A stretch of 64,000 nt of DNA from Astropecten irregularis (taxonomy: Eukaryota; Echinodermata; Asteroidea; Paxillosida; Astropectinidae): assembly GCA_963971285.1 (NCBI GenBank), contig OZ020248.1, positions 9,672,001 through 9,736,000 of the forward strand, written 5' to 3'. Both the position numbers and the translations under genes were made by a program. Below the pieces are notes generated by a model. That model had not been told where the DNA came from. It searched no databases and saw only the letters and a program-made list of their open reading frames with translations. Positions 1 to 13,200 of the stretch are shown here, in pieces. Numbering within the stretch: the stretch's first letter is position 1; every line of letters begins with the position of its first letter.

Positions 1-640
1 GGGACAAAGAGAGATACGTGAAGAGAATGTTGATTGTTGAGCATAAGATGCTTCTCTGAGCTTGAGATGCCTGAGCCCAATGTCATGGAATCCATTACGG
101 CCTATTTTTGTGCTTACGGGTACTGCTACGTGTGTAATCTATTTCATGGAATCTGTAAGCAAGACTTTCCGTTAATAGCGAAGAATTTCTATGCTAACCT
201 TGATTCTTGTCTGCTAATGCGCTGCCAAATGCATTCTGCAGAAAGTTCTTGCTTAGCGTAGCGAGAAAGAAAACTCTCTCTTTGAATTATGCTAACCGTA
301 CGGAAAACAAAAGTCTGCTATCGTAAGCGAAGAATGTTTGCTTATAAAGGTAATGGATTCCATGAAATTGGGCCCTGGCTTAATAATTTCAACGAACTGG
401 GAAGCAGCAGTGCCATTTGACCAAGCTTAAAATCAGAGTTTAGAGAGCAGTGAACTGAAGTTCATAGACCTGTGCTTATAACTGCAACATTCACGTGCCC
501 ACATGTTCTTGTCCTCTGTCATTTAGCCTTTGAGAAAGATCCTGCTAGGATCGTAACGCGTCAGGCCCTCCTTACTTTAAGCGACTGCAAATTTCCACAG
601 TTTTTGTTGAAGTCTTCTTAGAATGAGTATGACTTGGGGT
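1..640. other. XPO6 intron or downstream intron sequence without recognisable gene
   Basis: Part of the intron after XPO6 exon 15. I found no further XPO6 exon here in any minus-strand frame. Short open frames lack similarity to anything I recognise. A half-palindrome around 530-575 (gatcctgctaggatc, cgtcaggccc) resembles words at 8730-8815 and 56880-56985. Confidence 0.5.
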
Positions 641-890
641 GACACCATGTATAATACTCTTTTTTGAAGATGTGTTGACCTGAAAAGGACCGATGAGAGT
701 GGATATTTGACGTTTCGACCAGTGTTCTCTAGTCGTCAAGAGAGAGAGAGTGCCGGACTCCGTAGATGTCCTGAGGACGACTAGAGCACACTAGTTGAAA
801 CGTCGAGGATCTACTCTCATCGGTTGTTTTCAGGACCACACATCTTCTGAGAAGAGTGTTATACATGGTGTCTCCGCAATCCTTACTCAT
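640..890. mobile_element. Head-to-head inverted pair of Penelope-like terminal repeats (fragment)
   Basis: The segment 640-740 is an imperfect reverse complement of about 770-875; shared words include acaccatgtataa, gacgtttcgac and agtcgtc. The plus-strand arm contains a hammerhead-like fold (762-814). A related plus-strand arm lies at 50460-50625, with the same word order through acacatctt...atggtgtc. Terminal repeats carrying hammerhead motifs are known from Penelope-like retroelements; no reverse transcriptase is present here. Confidence 0.5.
762..814 (+). ncRNA. Hammerhead-ribozyme-like motif, copy 1
   Basis: Core CTGAGGA (771-777) and GAAAC-GTC match the hammerhead consensus CUGANGA and GAAA plus the GUC cleavage triplet. 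Stem II is GACTAG paired with CTAGTT (five Watson-Crick pairs and one G-U) closed by an AGCACA loop. Stem I pairs GTAGAT (762-767) with ATCTAC (809-814), plus two pairs next to the core. Stem III is only AC-GT with no loop, as in minimal forms that work as dimers. The 10.1-11.1 pair is a C-U mismatch, so activity may be weak. Confidence 0.5.
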
Positions 891-1220
891 TCTAGACTCT
901 CTACCATGCAAAACTTCAAATCCTACTCAAGTCTTCTTGTTTCAATAAAAGTCCGGCACTTGAAAGCGACAATAACAAGTTTGACAGACAAGATTCAAAT
1001 TGTTAACGTTTACAAGAGCCCTGTTGGAAGTTACTGACACAGTTGACTGCGAGCTTGTGTTATAAACTCTCAGCCCCAGTCAATTTGAGGAAACCTCCGG
1101 TTTGCAAGGTGGTTCTTGGTTGATTTGGAATTTTATTAAGGATGTATCCAGGGCAGGGCAGGCCAGAAGCTGCCTGCCCGGATGACATCCCACCAGCTGC
1201 CCCCAGCTGCTGCCACTCAC

Positions 1221-4200
1221 ATCATCCTGGAGACCCGCTAAGGACCCGTCGCTGACATCTTTATACAAGGCCTGGACAGACGGCAGCTCGATCAAAAACA
1301 CTGGCCGGACCGTGGTGGCCATGGACAGGAAGAGATGGGCAGCCGACACCAGGACCTTGTCGGGGACCTGCTTGGCCAGCAGCGGCGTGACGGCATCCAC
1401 GATGCCGGTGACCAACGGCACAAACTTGTCGTGGTGCTGGCTGTTGCGCTGGACCTCGCCGTAGAACTGGGATATCCAGTGCGTGAAGGCCTGCAAGGCA
1501 GCTAGTGACTGGGCATGTCTGCAACATGGTAAAGGAAGAAAGCCAAAAAAAAAACCAATAATAATACTAATGGACATTTATAACGGAAAATAGTGCCGGT
1601 AACCGCTTTAAACGGCGTTCATGGCACATTATCATTATCCCTGGTCATTGGGCTACATTAACATTCCTGAAACCATCTCAACTCCCTGGGGAGTATACAG
1701 CCCCAGCCCGGCTGCTATCAGCACACGAAGGCTAATCAAGCCATCTCTACCCTCACAGGTACCCATTCACATTTCTGAGTATCTGCAGTTTGTATGAAGC
1801 ATGGATGTTCTGAACACTCACACGTCAATGAAGTCAGACTTGAGTACGGTGGGAATTGCCGTCTTGACTTTGTACAGCTTCATCTTGCTGCCGTAGACGG
1901 TCACTTGGCAAAACCTGCAAAACAGAACATTACAGATAGTGATGAACGGATTTGATTTTTGGGAGCAGGAAAAAAAAAAACGATTCCGGTCAGGTCTTGA
2001 ACCCGGGACGTTTGGCTCGCAGGTCCGGACCTGTCGGCTCGAGCCACTTTTTGCGACTTGAAGACCTGGGGCCAATGTCATCGAACTGCTTAACCACCAA
2101 AATTTGCTTAAAGGGATTGCATACGTTTGGTAATTTGAGCCTACTGTTTGTTTCAAGCCAATATAATTGAATATATATACCATAAAACTAACCTGTGAAA
2201 GTTTCAATTCAAAAGGTGGTAGCGTTTTTGAGATTTTGGCGACTAGAGCGGTTATTTCACGCCAGAGAACAGTTAGTCAATAGCTGAGAAGCGTTACGGC
2301 CATAACGCTTCTCAGATTCATAATTTTTGGAGATAAAAAGTGACATATTTTTCCATAACCGCGGTACTTCGAATTGAACGTTTCTCAATATGCATTATAC
2401 TATCCAAAGCAGCTGTACTTCTCACCAAGTAAGTTTTTATTGCTATAAATTTTCAGAGTCATTACCAAACGTATGCAATGCCTTTAAGCATCTAAAACCT
2501 TAATAAATAAAATCAGTATTCCACCACAGTACTGTAGCTCATGCTGGCTCACGCACATTGCATGTAGGATTTTGCTCTACGATTTGAACAAAAATGTGCG
2601 ATCAGCAGTTTTGCAACTTGTATATAACTGCATGCCATTAAGCATGTGACGTAAGCAAGGTTTTTCGTCGAAAAAAGTGGGACACTAAATTATGGGTCTA
2701 AAATACCTCCTTTTTTCACACACAATATTTGTTTAGCATCAACAAAGATAGACATGCTGAGCTTCATAACAATACAGATGTATTCAACTTCATATGAGTT
2801 TTGATTACAGTAAACCTTTAAAGGCATAATACAGGATAGGTAAAGGTGACAGAACAGCTGTAGACGTACTGTTAATAATTTGATTTGTCATGGAATAAAA
2901 ACAAATCTGTGAAATATTCATCATCAGAAACTGCTGAAAACAGTGAAAACACTCAAATCTGTTCACAGGAGTTTTGATCTCACTCCAAGATTGTTGTTTT
3001 ACTCATTTCTGGACAAATATACCATTTCGGCCGGAAATATTTTAACAGAATTTTTCTACCAGCACCATCTTCATATTCTGAAAGTTATACATCAATCTGT
3101 GAACATTTCTGTCTGGGTATGTTACCAATCCTGTACTGTACCTAAAATAGCACAATTTTTGCGCTAAACTGAGGGAACTATAACACTGGCAACAAGATCA
3201 CTCAGTGAGACATGGCATTTGGCTCCAGGAGTGTTTAACATAAAGAAACTTGGGCTGGATTTCACCAAACAAGATTAATCTTAAGATGAGTTGTCAGTAA
3301 TCACCATAGTGATTTGTATTGTGGCATCACACATATGCTTAGCAATAGGAGACTTTTGAGAACCGGTCTTTAAGTCAACAGCGCACGCGCACGCAATTGT
3401 GAGCGTGCGCTGTTGACTTGAAGACCGGTTCTCCAAAGTCTCCCATTGGGATTGATCTCACACTTAAGATCAATCTTAGTGTTTTGTAAAATCGGTCCCA
3501 GGACTTACTTGTCAATTAGCGACAGTGCGTCCTGAAACCGCTCCGATAGTCTCTCAGCAATGAAGTGATCTGCCAACCTCCCTAGGGCCTGGAAGAGTGA
3601 ACACAGATCCCTCAATGTGCAGTGTAACCTCCGACACTCATGCTCTGCTGTTATGTTTAACCTTCGACCTACAGGCAAATAAAAAAAATAGTTCATAAGC
3701 ATAAGTTAATAGTAATAATAATATATAATGCGTAAATTTCTGTAAAGTATCATTCAAAGGTGCAGATCATCCACTGGTTATTGGGTGACATTTACATCCT
3801 GAAACTATCTCAACTCCCTGGGGAGTATACAGCGCTGGAAGCCTGCAAAGTGCACAAAGGCTAATCAAACCACAAAGCCATCTCTACACTCGCAGGTACC
3901 ATTTATACTTGGGTGATGAGGAGCAATATGTGACAAAGAGTCTAGCACAAGAATGTAAGCACCACTAGCCCATGGCTGGATTCGAACCCACAATAGATTG
4001 ATCACAAGATCTTGAGTACGACACGGCAGATGGTAGAGTACTGGTATGGCAGTTGATGGGTTATATGGCTTCTGACTGGCACCCTGAGCAAAGTTGACTA
4101 TAGGGAGGTCCCATCATAGGAATGGATAGCTCAGATGGTAGATGGCAGGGGCCAATTTCACCGCCCTGCTTAGCACAACAAATTTGCAAACCATAAAATT

Positions 4201-7200
4201 TCTGTCTTCAATAAAAATAGGATTTACAACTAAATTTCCATTTGCTATGTATCACTTGTGATAGTTATTTGGCTCACCATGAATATCGAATGGAATTTTT
4301 AATGGTGGTTTGTTTTATTGAGCAAGACATTTTGTGCTAAGCAATTTTTTTTGCTTAACAGTTCCATGAAAATTCCCCCTGCTATGGCAGTTAATGGGTT
4401 ATATGGCTTCTGAATGGCACCCTGAGCAAAGTCAGTTGACTATAAGGAGGCCCCATCATAGGGCTGGATAGCTCAGATGGTAGAGTACTGGTAAGGCAGT
4501 TAATGGGTTATATGGCTTCTGAATGGCACCCTGAGCAAAGATAGTTGACTACAGGGAGGTCCCATCCCAGCATCTGTACGTTAATCCACATTCTCTGACT
4601 CAATTCCCAGTGCACTTATTTCCTTCTACACTCATGTCAACAATAATTCCCATCAATTAGTGTACATACCTTCGGGTGTTTCTGCAACGAACTGGCCCAG
4701 TCCCATGTAGATATTCAGATATTCCTGGAATGGTGGATACTGTCAAAATAATGACCGCAATTAAACTAGCATTAATATTCTCTACATGACGTCACATGAT
4801 CGGTTCCAAGGAGATTTATTTTGGGGTGGGAGTGGGCGGAGCATACAAGTACTGATTTGTTTCCCCTCTGGGTTAAAGTTAAGCACTTGCTTCAAAATAT
4901 AGAATTTATATAGTCATTAATTATTAAATTAAAGCTACAATACATGATTGGTAACAAACCCAAACAGATTTACATATGCATATAACTTTCAGGATATGAA
5001 AGATGGTGCTGGTAGAAACATACTGTTAAAATATTTCTGCCTGAAATGGTGTATATATGTAGAAATTAGTCGAAGACTGGAAACAGTTTTGATCTCGGGG
5101 TATAAGATCAAAACCATTCTTTATGTTTTTAAGAAAAAAAGAGTCGGATTTTCGCTATTTTCTCGTGACTTAGATGTCTGATTGAGCTCCAATGTTCACA
5201 GGCTTACTATTTCATGTATATGATGGATCAGAGTGTGAGAAGTGTGAGTCCTGTTCTACGACCTTTTTTGCCAATCATGTATTATCGCTTCAAGTAATAC
5301 TTTAAAGCACTTTTTTGGTCGTTATTTTACTTATTTCTGGATAAATGTACCATTTCAGGCAGAAATATTTTAACAGTATGTTTGTACCAGCACCATCTTC
5401 ATATCCTGAAATGTATATGTAAATCTGTGAACATTTCTGTTTGGATTTGTCACCAATCCTGTACTGTACTTTTAGCATGGATTATGATCCAGTTTCTCCG
5501 GTCGAAACTGTGGTTATGTATTACAAACATCTCTTGTCTTGTGTGGTAGGTGCAAGAGGTGCACAGGGAATCAACTCACCAAGACTCTGAATGCTTCTGT
5601 CGGTAAGAGCTCAGCCACCTTGGCGATGATCTCTAGACACTGCCTTAAGAAGTTCTGCCACTCTGTCTCCGACTGAAAAAAAACCATGAAATCAAAGGAT
5701 CAGTGAAAACAGATCAACACATTTGTCAGCTTCAAATTAAAGGTAATATCATACTTTGGTTTTTGTCAAAGAAATGCAGACGGATTCCGAAAATTTGGTT
5801 GATAATCCTGTTTGATCAAGGAAGACTTTCCAGCTTATGCAAATTTTGTGCTGAAGCAGCTCTATGGAATTGGCCCCAGGGATCGCATAGAGAATATTTG
5901 ATTATCATGTGCTTTATGAGTACATATTATTAGTATAATTATTAATACAAGTGTAACCTACGCATTCTGCTCTTCTGCCCTTATAATGATCTCAAATACA
6001 TAAAGCCTCGTCATAGATAGGAGGGCCTGACATTTCAATGCTACCGGGATCTTTTGTTTGAAGGATAGAAATATTAAGACAGCACAAATTTACATCGTCA
6101 TTTAGAATTTCATCGTCAATCTCCTCGAGCTGTGATTGGTTGCAGCGGAACTGGAGCTTGTGAAGAATTTCCGTGATGAGCGAGACCAGGGCGTCCTTGT
6201 ATCTGAACAGCAAAAATAAGTAAATAAATAAACAAACAAATAAATAAACACAGATTTTTTATAACAAAAGGAAAAATGTCTTGGCTTTTAGTTCAGATGA
6301 CTGCCAACAGTGAGCTAGGCAACTATCACACACTTGGACAACTGCCAACAGTGCACTAGGCACCTATCCTACTCTTGGACCACTGCCAACAGTGGAATAA
6401 GCACCTATCCTACTCTTGGACCGCTGCCAGCTATATGCACTAGGGAACTACTACCCCAATGTTGGATGCCAACTAACAGTGCAATATGCCATGCAACATT
6501 CATCACGGAAATTGAATAGTGAGACTACTGTAATTCATGAGATATAGCCGACACAATGAGAGGGCGCCGTTTAAAGAAATCGTGCTGCGCGCTCTTATTT
6601 TCTTATTGCGCTATACATCCTCTTGAAAAGGTCAATCATTCCTGCCATCAAATCCACTTCAGACTCATAATTCGGAGGATTGAAATGATGCAGTGGCCGG
6701 TAAGCTTTTCTATACATGAAGTACATATGGAGTGGCTCAGCGATAACCTCTAAAAAGTTCCATCTCTTTCCAGAGAGTGGTCTCTCACCTGTCTAATAAG
6801 CTGCTTGAATTGGGACATCTGTTGGTACTGGTCTTGTCTAGGAGGTAGTCTATGAAGATAGTCCATATGTCTAGGCAGTTGAAGTAGCCTTCATTTGATG
6901 GCTGCAAAAACACGGATCAAACAACAAACCAAAGAAAGTATGATAGTATGATAAGCTAGTATGATAATGCATGGTATGTAGAGAACCATGCATTAGAAAA
7001 GGCCAGACTCAGACTCAAATACTGCACACCGCGTGGTCGCTGTGTAGTCACCGTGCGATCGAGATGTGTGTGCCGTTGAGTGAGCTCTGTTGCCCGTATG
7101 CTCTGTGTATTTTTTACGCTGCAGTGCAGTACGACGGTGTTTCGGCGCTTTACGACCGAAAAGGTGGCCTTTTCTTTCGATTTTATCTGCCTCTATCTGG

Positions 7201-10200
7201 GTGCCTTTTGCAGTAATTACAAAGTTCTACGATTTTTCAGCATGTTGTATAACAAAATATGTTGCAAAAATTTGGTGGTTTTTTTTTTGTCATGGAAAAT
7301 CTGAAGCGTTCGATTGCATATCGGCAAACTTCAAGCATATCGGAATTTTTTCACAGCGTATCGGCCCGATATCCTATTGTATGCCTGGCTAGAACGCTGT
7401 CTGGGGACAAGACAGCCCTCACTTCCACTTCGGTAGGGGCGTTTATGAAACGGAGGCTCAGGCACAGGCACAGGCACAGGCACAGGCTCCGGGTCCATTT
7501 CGTAAATCCATTTTAAAATAACGGGTATCAAAGAAGAGGCTTTTGGCTGAGGTTTGGAAGTACATGTAGATTCTCTGGTTGGAAAATGAAAACAGAGCTT
7601 CAGCTTCAATGAAAAACCACAACCTATATTTTCAGCATATGGATGCCAGAGCTGGAGCCTGAGTCTCTGTTTTGTAAACCCCCAATGTTACATTGAACAG
7701 CTGACACAGCACTGACTACCCTTACCCTACCAAAGGACAACTTTTGTGGACTGCAACCTAAACCAAACCACTTGTTCATTTTGCAGCGATGCATAAGGTT
7801 CTTTTCTTTCTTACCTGTTGGAATGTGTACTTGAAGAGTAGCGTCAGAAACTCTAGGACTGGGAAGTGTGAGTTGGATTCGAATCGGCGGAGGTGAATAC
7901 TGACAAACAGTCGCAGGAACTCGGTGAACTTCTCAACATATCTAATTTAAAAAACAAGAAAGAGTTATGACCATAAATAATCGACTTGATGATTTCAGGA
8001 GAACAGACGAGCAGTTTTGCTGATGTCGCTAGTCTCTCAACTGATCCATACAGTAGTGGCTGTGGCATTCCTCCCACAAACTTGTGAATAATTTCAAAAG
8101 CTGAGACAAGGTTAATTTGGAATATGGCCTTACTTTTCATCCAGCTCAGCCATCTTGTTGCCCACAGACTGCTCCGTGGTGTCCTTGGTGACTCTCTGCA
8201 AAAGCTGGAAGGCCTGCTGGAACATCTTCAGTAGGTACTCCTCAAAGTCAGCCGGCACGCAGTTCTTAGCCATGATCTCATTGATGCAGCCCATGGCCAG
8301 CACGCCCAGCGACGAGCTCCCGCTGCTGCTGAAGCTGCCACTGTTACCCATCAGGTCCTTGTGCGGCGACGTGCTGCTGCCGCTCTGCATGGACTGGATG
8401 TCGCAGCCAAAGTTGGCAAAGTGAAAGATGGTGGTCAGGAGGTTGGGGGTGATGTTGCCCGATAGCGGGATCCAGGTGAAGAGGTGGTTGAGACAGTTCA
8501 GGCAGAGCAGGCTGACCTGTTCGCTCTCTTGATCCAGCGGGGGCAGCGGTAGGACATTCTGTTTGCTGACCGACGTGGCCTTGAACATGCTGCGAATGAT
8601 ACTGCTTCCTGGACAGATCAAGCAATAGAAAGAAACTCTTGAGGTGAATCCAAGTCAACTACATTCATTCCCCTCAGAAGTATAAGGTCGATACATGAGT
8701 AGCAACCTCTTTGCATTTCAGAGCGAGGAGGGCCTGACCTTCCAATCCTCTCAGGATCCATCCCAAAGGCAAAAACATTTTAGGCTTGGAGAAAATCCTG
8801 CTAGGATCATAACCTCAGGCTGTCCTATTAACTCTAAGCATGATATATTTAAGGTCCAAATTGTTTGATGAGGGGTTTGCAGCAGTTTATTACTTGTACT
8901 GATCTCTCTACATTTTACATGTTTGTGCATTGTTAACATGGGCCAATTTCATGGAGCCGCTAAGAACAAAAAAATTGCTTAGTACAAAAATGTCTTGCCC
9001 AATAAAACAAACCACCATTAAAAATTCCATTTGATATTCACGGTCAGCGAACAACAGCCAAAGAACAATCACAATGCGATATATAACACATGAAAATTTG
9101 GTTGTTAATCTTGTTTTGATTAAGATAGAAATCTCATTAGTATTTGAAATTGGCCACAGGTTGCTGTTTCCTACGAACCAGGATGAATGCAAAATCTACG
9201 GTGTAATAAATGACCAGTGACCAGTGAAATGTTGAGACCTTACGAGAAGTGCGAACGAAATAGAAGTTTGAAAGTACAAACGATTCTTAAATGGTGTTTT
9301 TGCAAACCGATCCACATACCAATGGGAGACTTTGGAGAACCGGTCTTCAAGTCAACAGCGCACGCGCATGCACACGCAATACAACACGCGCATGCTCACA
9401 ATTGCACAATCATGGTTTGCGCGTGCGCTGTTGACTCAAGACCGACTCTCCAAAAGTCTCCTATTGTCACCATGCAAATCCTCAAATCTATCTTGACCAG
9501 TGAAGTATCAGCTGGATCCCAATTCACGGCTACAGATAAGGCTCTGGCTTGTTAAGCACTAAAGCATACGCTACACATGAAAACCTCCTTAGCTTTAGCC
9601 ATAGCCGTAGACACATTTGTTAATTTGTATTCGGCTGTTGGCGCCTGATCATTTTGCCACACATTGACTAACCTGACTGGAGGGGCGAGGAACCATACGC
9701 GATGTGGCTCGGGCTGCCGTCGTTGGAATCCCCGTGGGTCGGGGATGGTGGTGGGGTGGCTGTGGTCACCAATTGCCGGTGCTTGTCCAGTATCGTCTCA
9801 AGAATATCTACAACAACCATGAAAAGGACATATTCATCATCTAATATACTATGACTAGAGTGGAACGCCACTATAACGAATACGCTGGGATGCACAAAAA
9901 TTGTTTGTTGTAGTGGTCGTTCATTATAGTGAACAATGTTCAGCATGCCTATACATTGTACATAAAAATTGGGAGCCAAGGATGATGTTCGGTACAGCCA
10001 AATCTTCGGTATACTGGTGTTCGTTATAGTGGCGTTCTACTGTACTTGATAGGGGTGCTGTGGACTAGTGGTCTGGCATGTCGTACTCAAGACCTAATGG
10101 TCAATCTACAGATTGTGGGTTCGAGTCCAGCCAAGGGTTCGTGGTGATTGCGTCCTTGGGCAAGATGCTTTGTCACATATTGCTCCTCTTCATCCAATAA

Positions 10201-13200
10201 TAGAAGACAGAGAATGCTCTCAATATGAACATATATCAATTTAAAGTTCATTGGTTTGGAGGATGTTTAGAAATAGGTTAAGTAAAGTTTGTGCACGACC
10301 CTATGGGAAAGTCTCCCTAAGGTCCCACCCTCGGTTATAGATATTATTATCATTATAGATGGCCTACCGCCAACACAAGAAATGATCAAGACTAACTCAA
10401 TTGAGATACACACCATATCTTTCAACTGGTCATATTCTTCAGGGACAGCGGTCAAGTATCTTGATAGATTTTAGCATGGTTGGTTGGAAGGAAGGGAAGT
10501 GCTGTTTCCTGAAAACTCACGTGTGGCTATACTGAGGATGGTAGGGATCTGATCCAGGAGTAGTCTCTGCAGCTGCTCCTTGCGGGCAACGCTGAGGTCC
10601 TCCCTTGGGGACGCCAGCTCCTCTGACGTCGTCTGGAGCATCCTGAGGCCAAGGGCAGCCATCTGAGGCTGATGGATCAGCTTTGGGAGATAAAGAAGGA
10701 TTAAACATGCCAGATTAACAGGGATTAACTGTGTGCATACAAGTAGATTGAGATGGATCAAGTGTGGGAGGGTCTGGGCTAGTCTTGGCTAGGATGCACT
10801 CTCAATTCTTAAAAACCAACCATTTCTAGACAGAAGGACCCTCCACCATGTCCACTCATCCACCATCAACCAAGAATTGTCCAATTAAAATGGGACACTT
10901 CATCAAAACGTAAAAGTCTTTGAAGCAAAGTATATTCCTTGCCTTAAATGTAATATTATACTTTGGTTTTTGTCAAGGAAATGCAGATTCATGAAAGATA
11001 CAGCAACAGTCATCTGTGAAATTCCCAGTCCCATGCGGTGCCCGCTTTTTGAGGAAACAGTAAAAAACGGCCACAATATTTTTTTAAAATCTTTTCCCAG
11101 GATTTATGATCTTCCGAAGATAAACATTTTTTTTTGGGTGAATTGGTTTTACACTTTTCTGGATAAAACGGCATTTCAGGCAGAAATTTTGTTTTAAACA
11201 GTATGTTTATACCATTACCATCTTCATAATGGTAAGTGATAGGTTCATCTGTGAAGATTTCTGTTTCGGTATGTTACCGAAGTATGAAAGTTTAAATAAA
11301 AGCTCAAACACAGAAAAGTACCTGTATTATGTTGGAGAAGAAATCAGGGTAGAAGTGTGGCCAGTCTAGCCTCCCGATGCACACAATGACTTTGATGAGC
11401 TTGTTGCAGATGAAAGGTGGCACCAGCTTGTGGTGGGACAGCAGGAACTTGGACAGGCTGGTGCGGATCTCCATCTTGTCCTGGGCATCCACCCCTAGCC
11501 ACTGTCTGTTGATGAGGTTCTGGAGGAAGGGATGAGGGTGGGCGAGTATGGGGGTTGGGGGAGTTAAGCAAGACCAAGAAGTAAGAGAAGTGATCCTAGA
11601 ATTTGGTTTATGACAGAGGAATACCCAGACCCCTCAATCTCCAACAGGTAGTTCTGTTGAGTTTTGGCTTGTTCGGTACCAAAGGTCCAGTAGTACACTT
11701 CTAAATTCTGTCAGGTTTTGGGAACTAAGGCATGAGACCTGTAGAAACAAGTGTTGGAGTTTGTGGCAGTGCACTGGCATTTATTTTGTGGGTAAGGTTA
11801 CCCATGGCCTATAGTAAAGTTGCACAGGAACTCGGAAGTAGTGGTAGTGCACTAGTGTGTTGAAAGGCACTGTGGCATTTTGTTGAAAGGCATTGTGGCA
11901 TTTTGTGCGTTTTGGGACCGTTGGTCTACAGTAACACACAAAGGCATAGACACATCCATACCAATTCAATCAACCTTCAACAGCTGGAGCCTGTTGAAGT
12001 TTGTCAGGTTCAGTACCAATCCCTACCAAACCTAGAGTAGAGTATTAGACAGGCAAGACCAGGGACCCGAATCTTTGTCCTCTTGCATAGATATAGCGAC
12101 GCTTAAGATAGAGTCATTCAATTCTGTATACATACCTCAAAGACACTGAGAGCGTACATCATGACGTACTCATTGTGCGTGTGTGCCAGAAAATAGAAGC
12201 AGTGTCGCCAGGATCCGCTCTGGGCACTGAAGTTGTTCAACAGCTCCTCTGCAGTTCAAATAGAAGACGTACCGATAAATTTACAAGTCATACAAGGAAT
12301 TGTGAAATGGGACACTGCCTTGACGGCTCGGTTTAAAGGTACAATGCATGATTGGTAATGTCACAGAACAGCATTCACACTTTGTCTGATGAAACATGTA
12401 CATGAAATATTAAACCTGTGAAAATTTGTGCTCAATCGGACAGTATCTAAGTCACAAGAAAATAATGAAAACCGACTCAATTTCTCTTATAAAACATAAA
12501 GAAAGGTTTTGATCTGACCCCGAGATCAAAACTGTTTTTGGTCCTTGTTGTACTAATTTCTTGATAAAACAACATTTCAGGCAGAAATAGTCTCACAATA
12601 TGTTTCTACCAGCACCATGTTCATACCCTGAAAGTTATCAAAAATCTGTGAACATTTCTGTTTGGGTATGTTACCAATCCTGTACTGTACCAATAATAGG
12701 GAATGGTTTTAATAATATTAACGCTAAGTATGTCCTTAGCCAGTAAATGATCATTACAAAACCAGCACAATTCAATACTGTTATAAAAATATCCACAGGG
12801 TACATTCTGTGTTCTGTACATGGAGCTGGTTATAAAGTCTAGGTCCTACAGTCTTGTGTCCTTCCAAATATCACACTATGCACTATCCTTATGGCACATT
12901 CTGTGGACTTGGACGAAGTTAGGCCATCAAGCCCTGAGGTCGATTTCGCAAACGCTTTGCGATCATTGCTTAAGCCCAAATACATCGCTAAACGGAGAAG
13001 CAATTGTTACTTTACGTAGCAATTTTACGTTTAGCTATGGATTTGGGCGATGATCGCAAAGTGTTGGTGAAATTGGCCCATGGGCAGAATGTTGCAGTAT
13101 AGTCCAGTGTCCTTCAAATCATTATAATGCACAGTATCTCTTTGCACAGTGTCTCTAACTCCATGTAGCACATTCTTAGGACTTGGTCTGATCCCAGTCT

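Noticed and set aside
1..1220. Further XPO6 exons at the left edge
   Set aside because: I looked on the minus strand for the conserved words expected next and found none, so the next exon must lie outside the window.
4715..4728. Alternative shorter XPO6 exon 12 starting at the inner CAG (4725)
   Set aside because: The outer acceptor at 4740-4741 keeps frame and restores exact spacing with the vertebrate protein (YPPFQ for FPVLQ).
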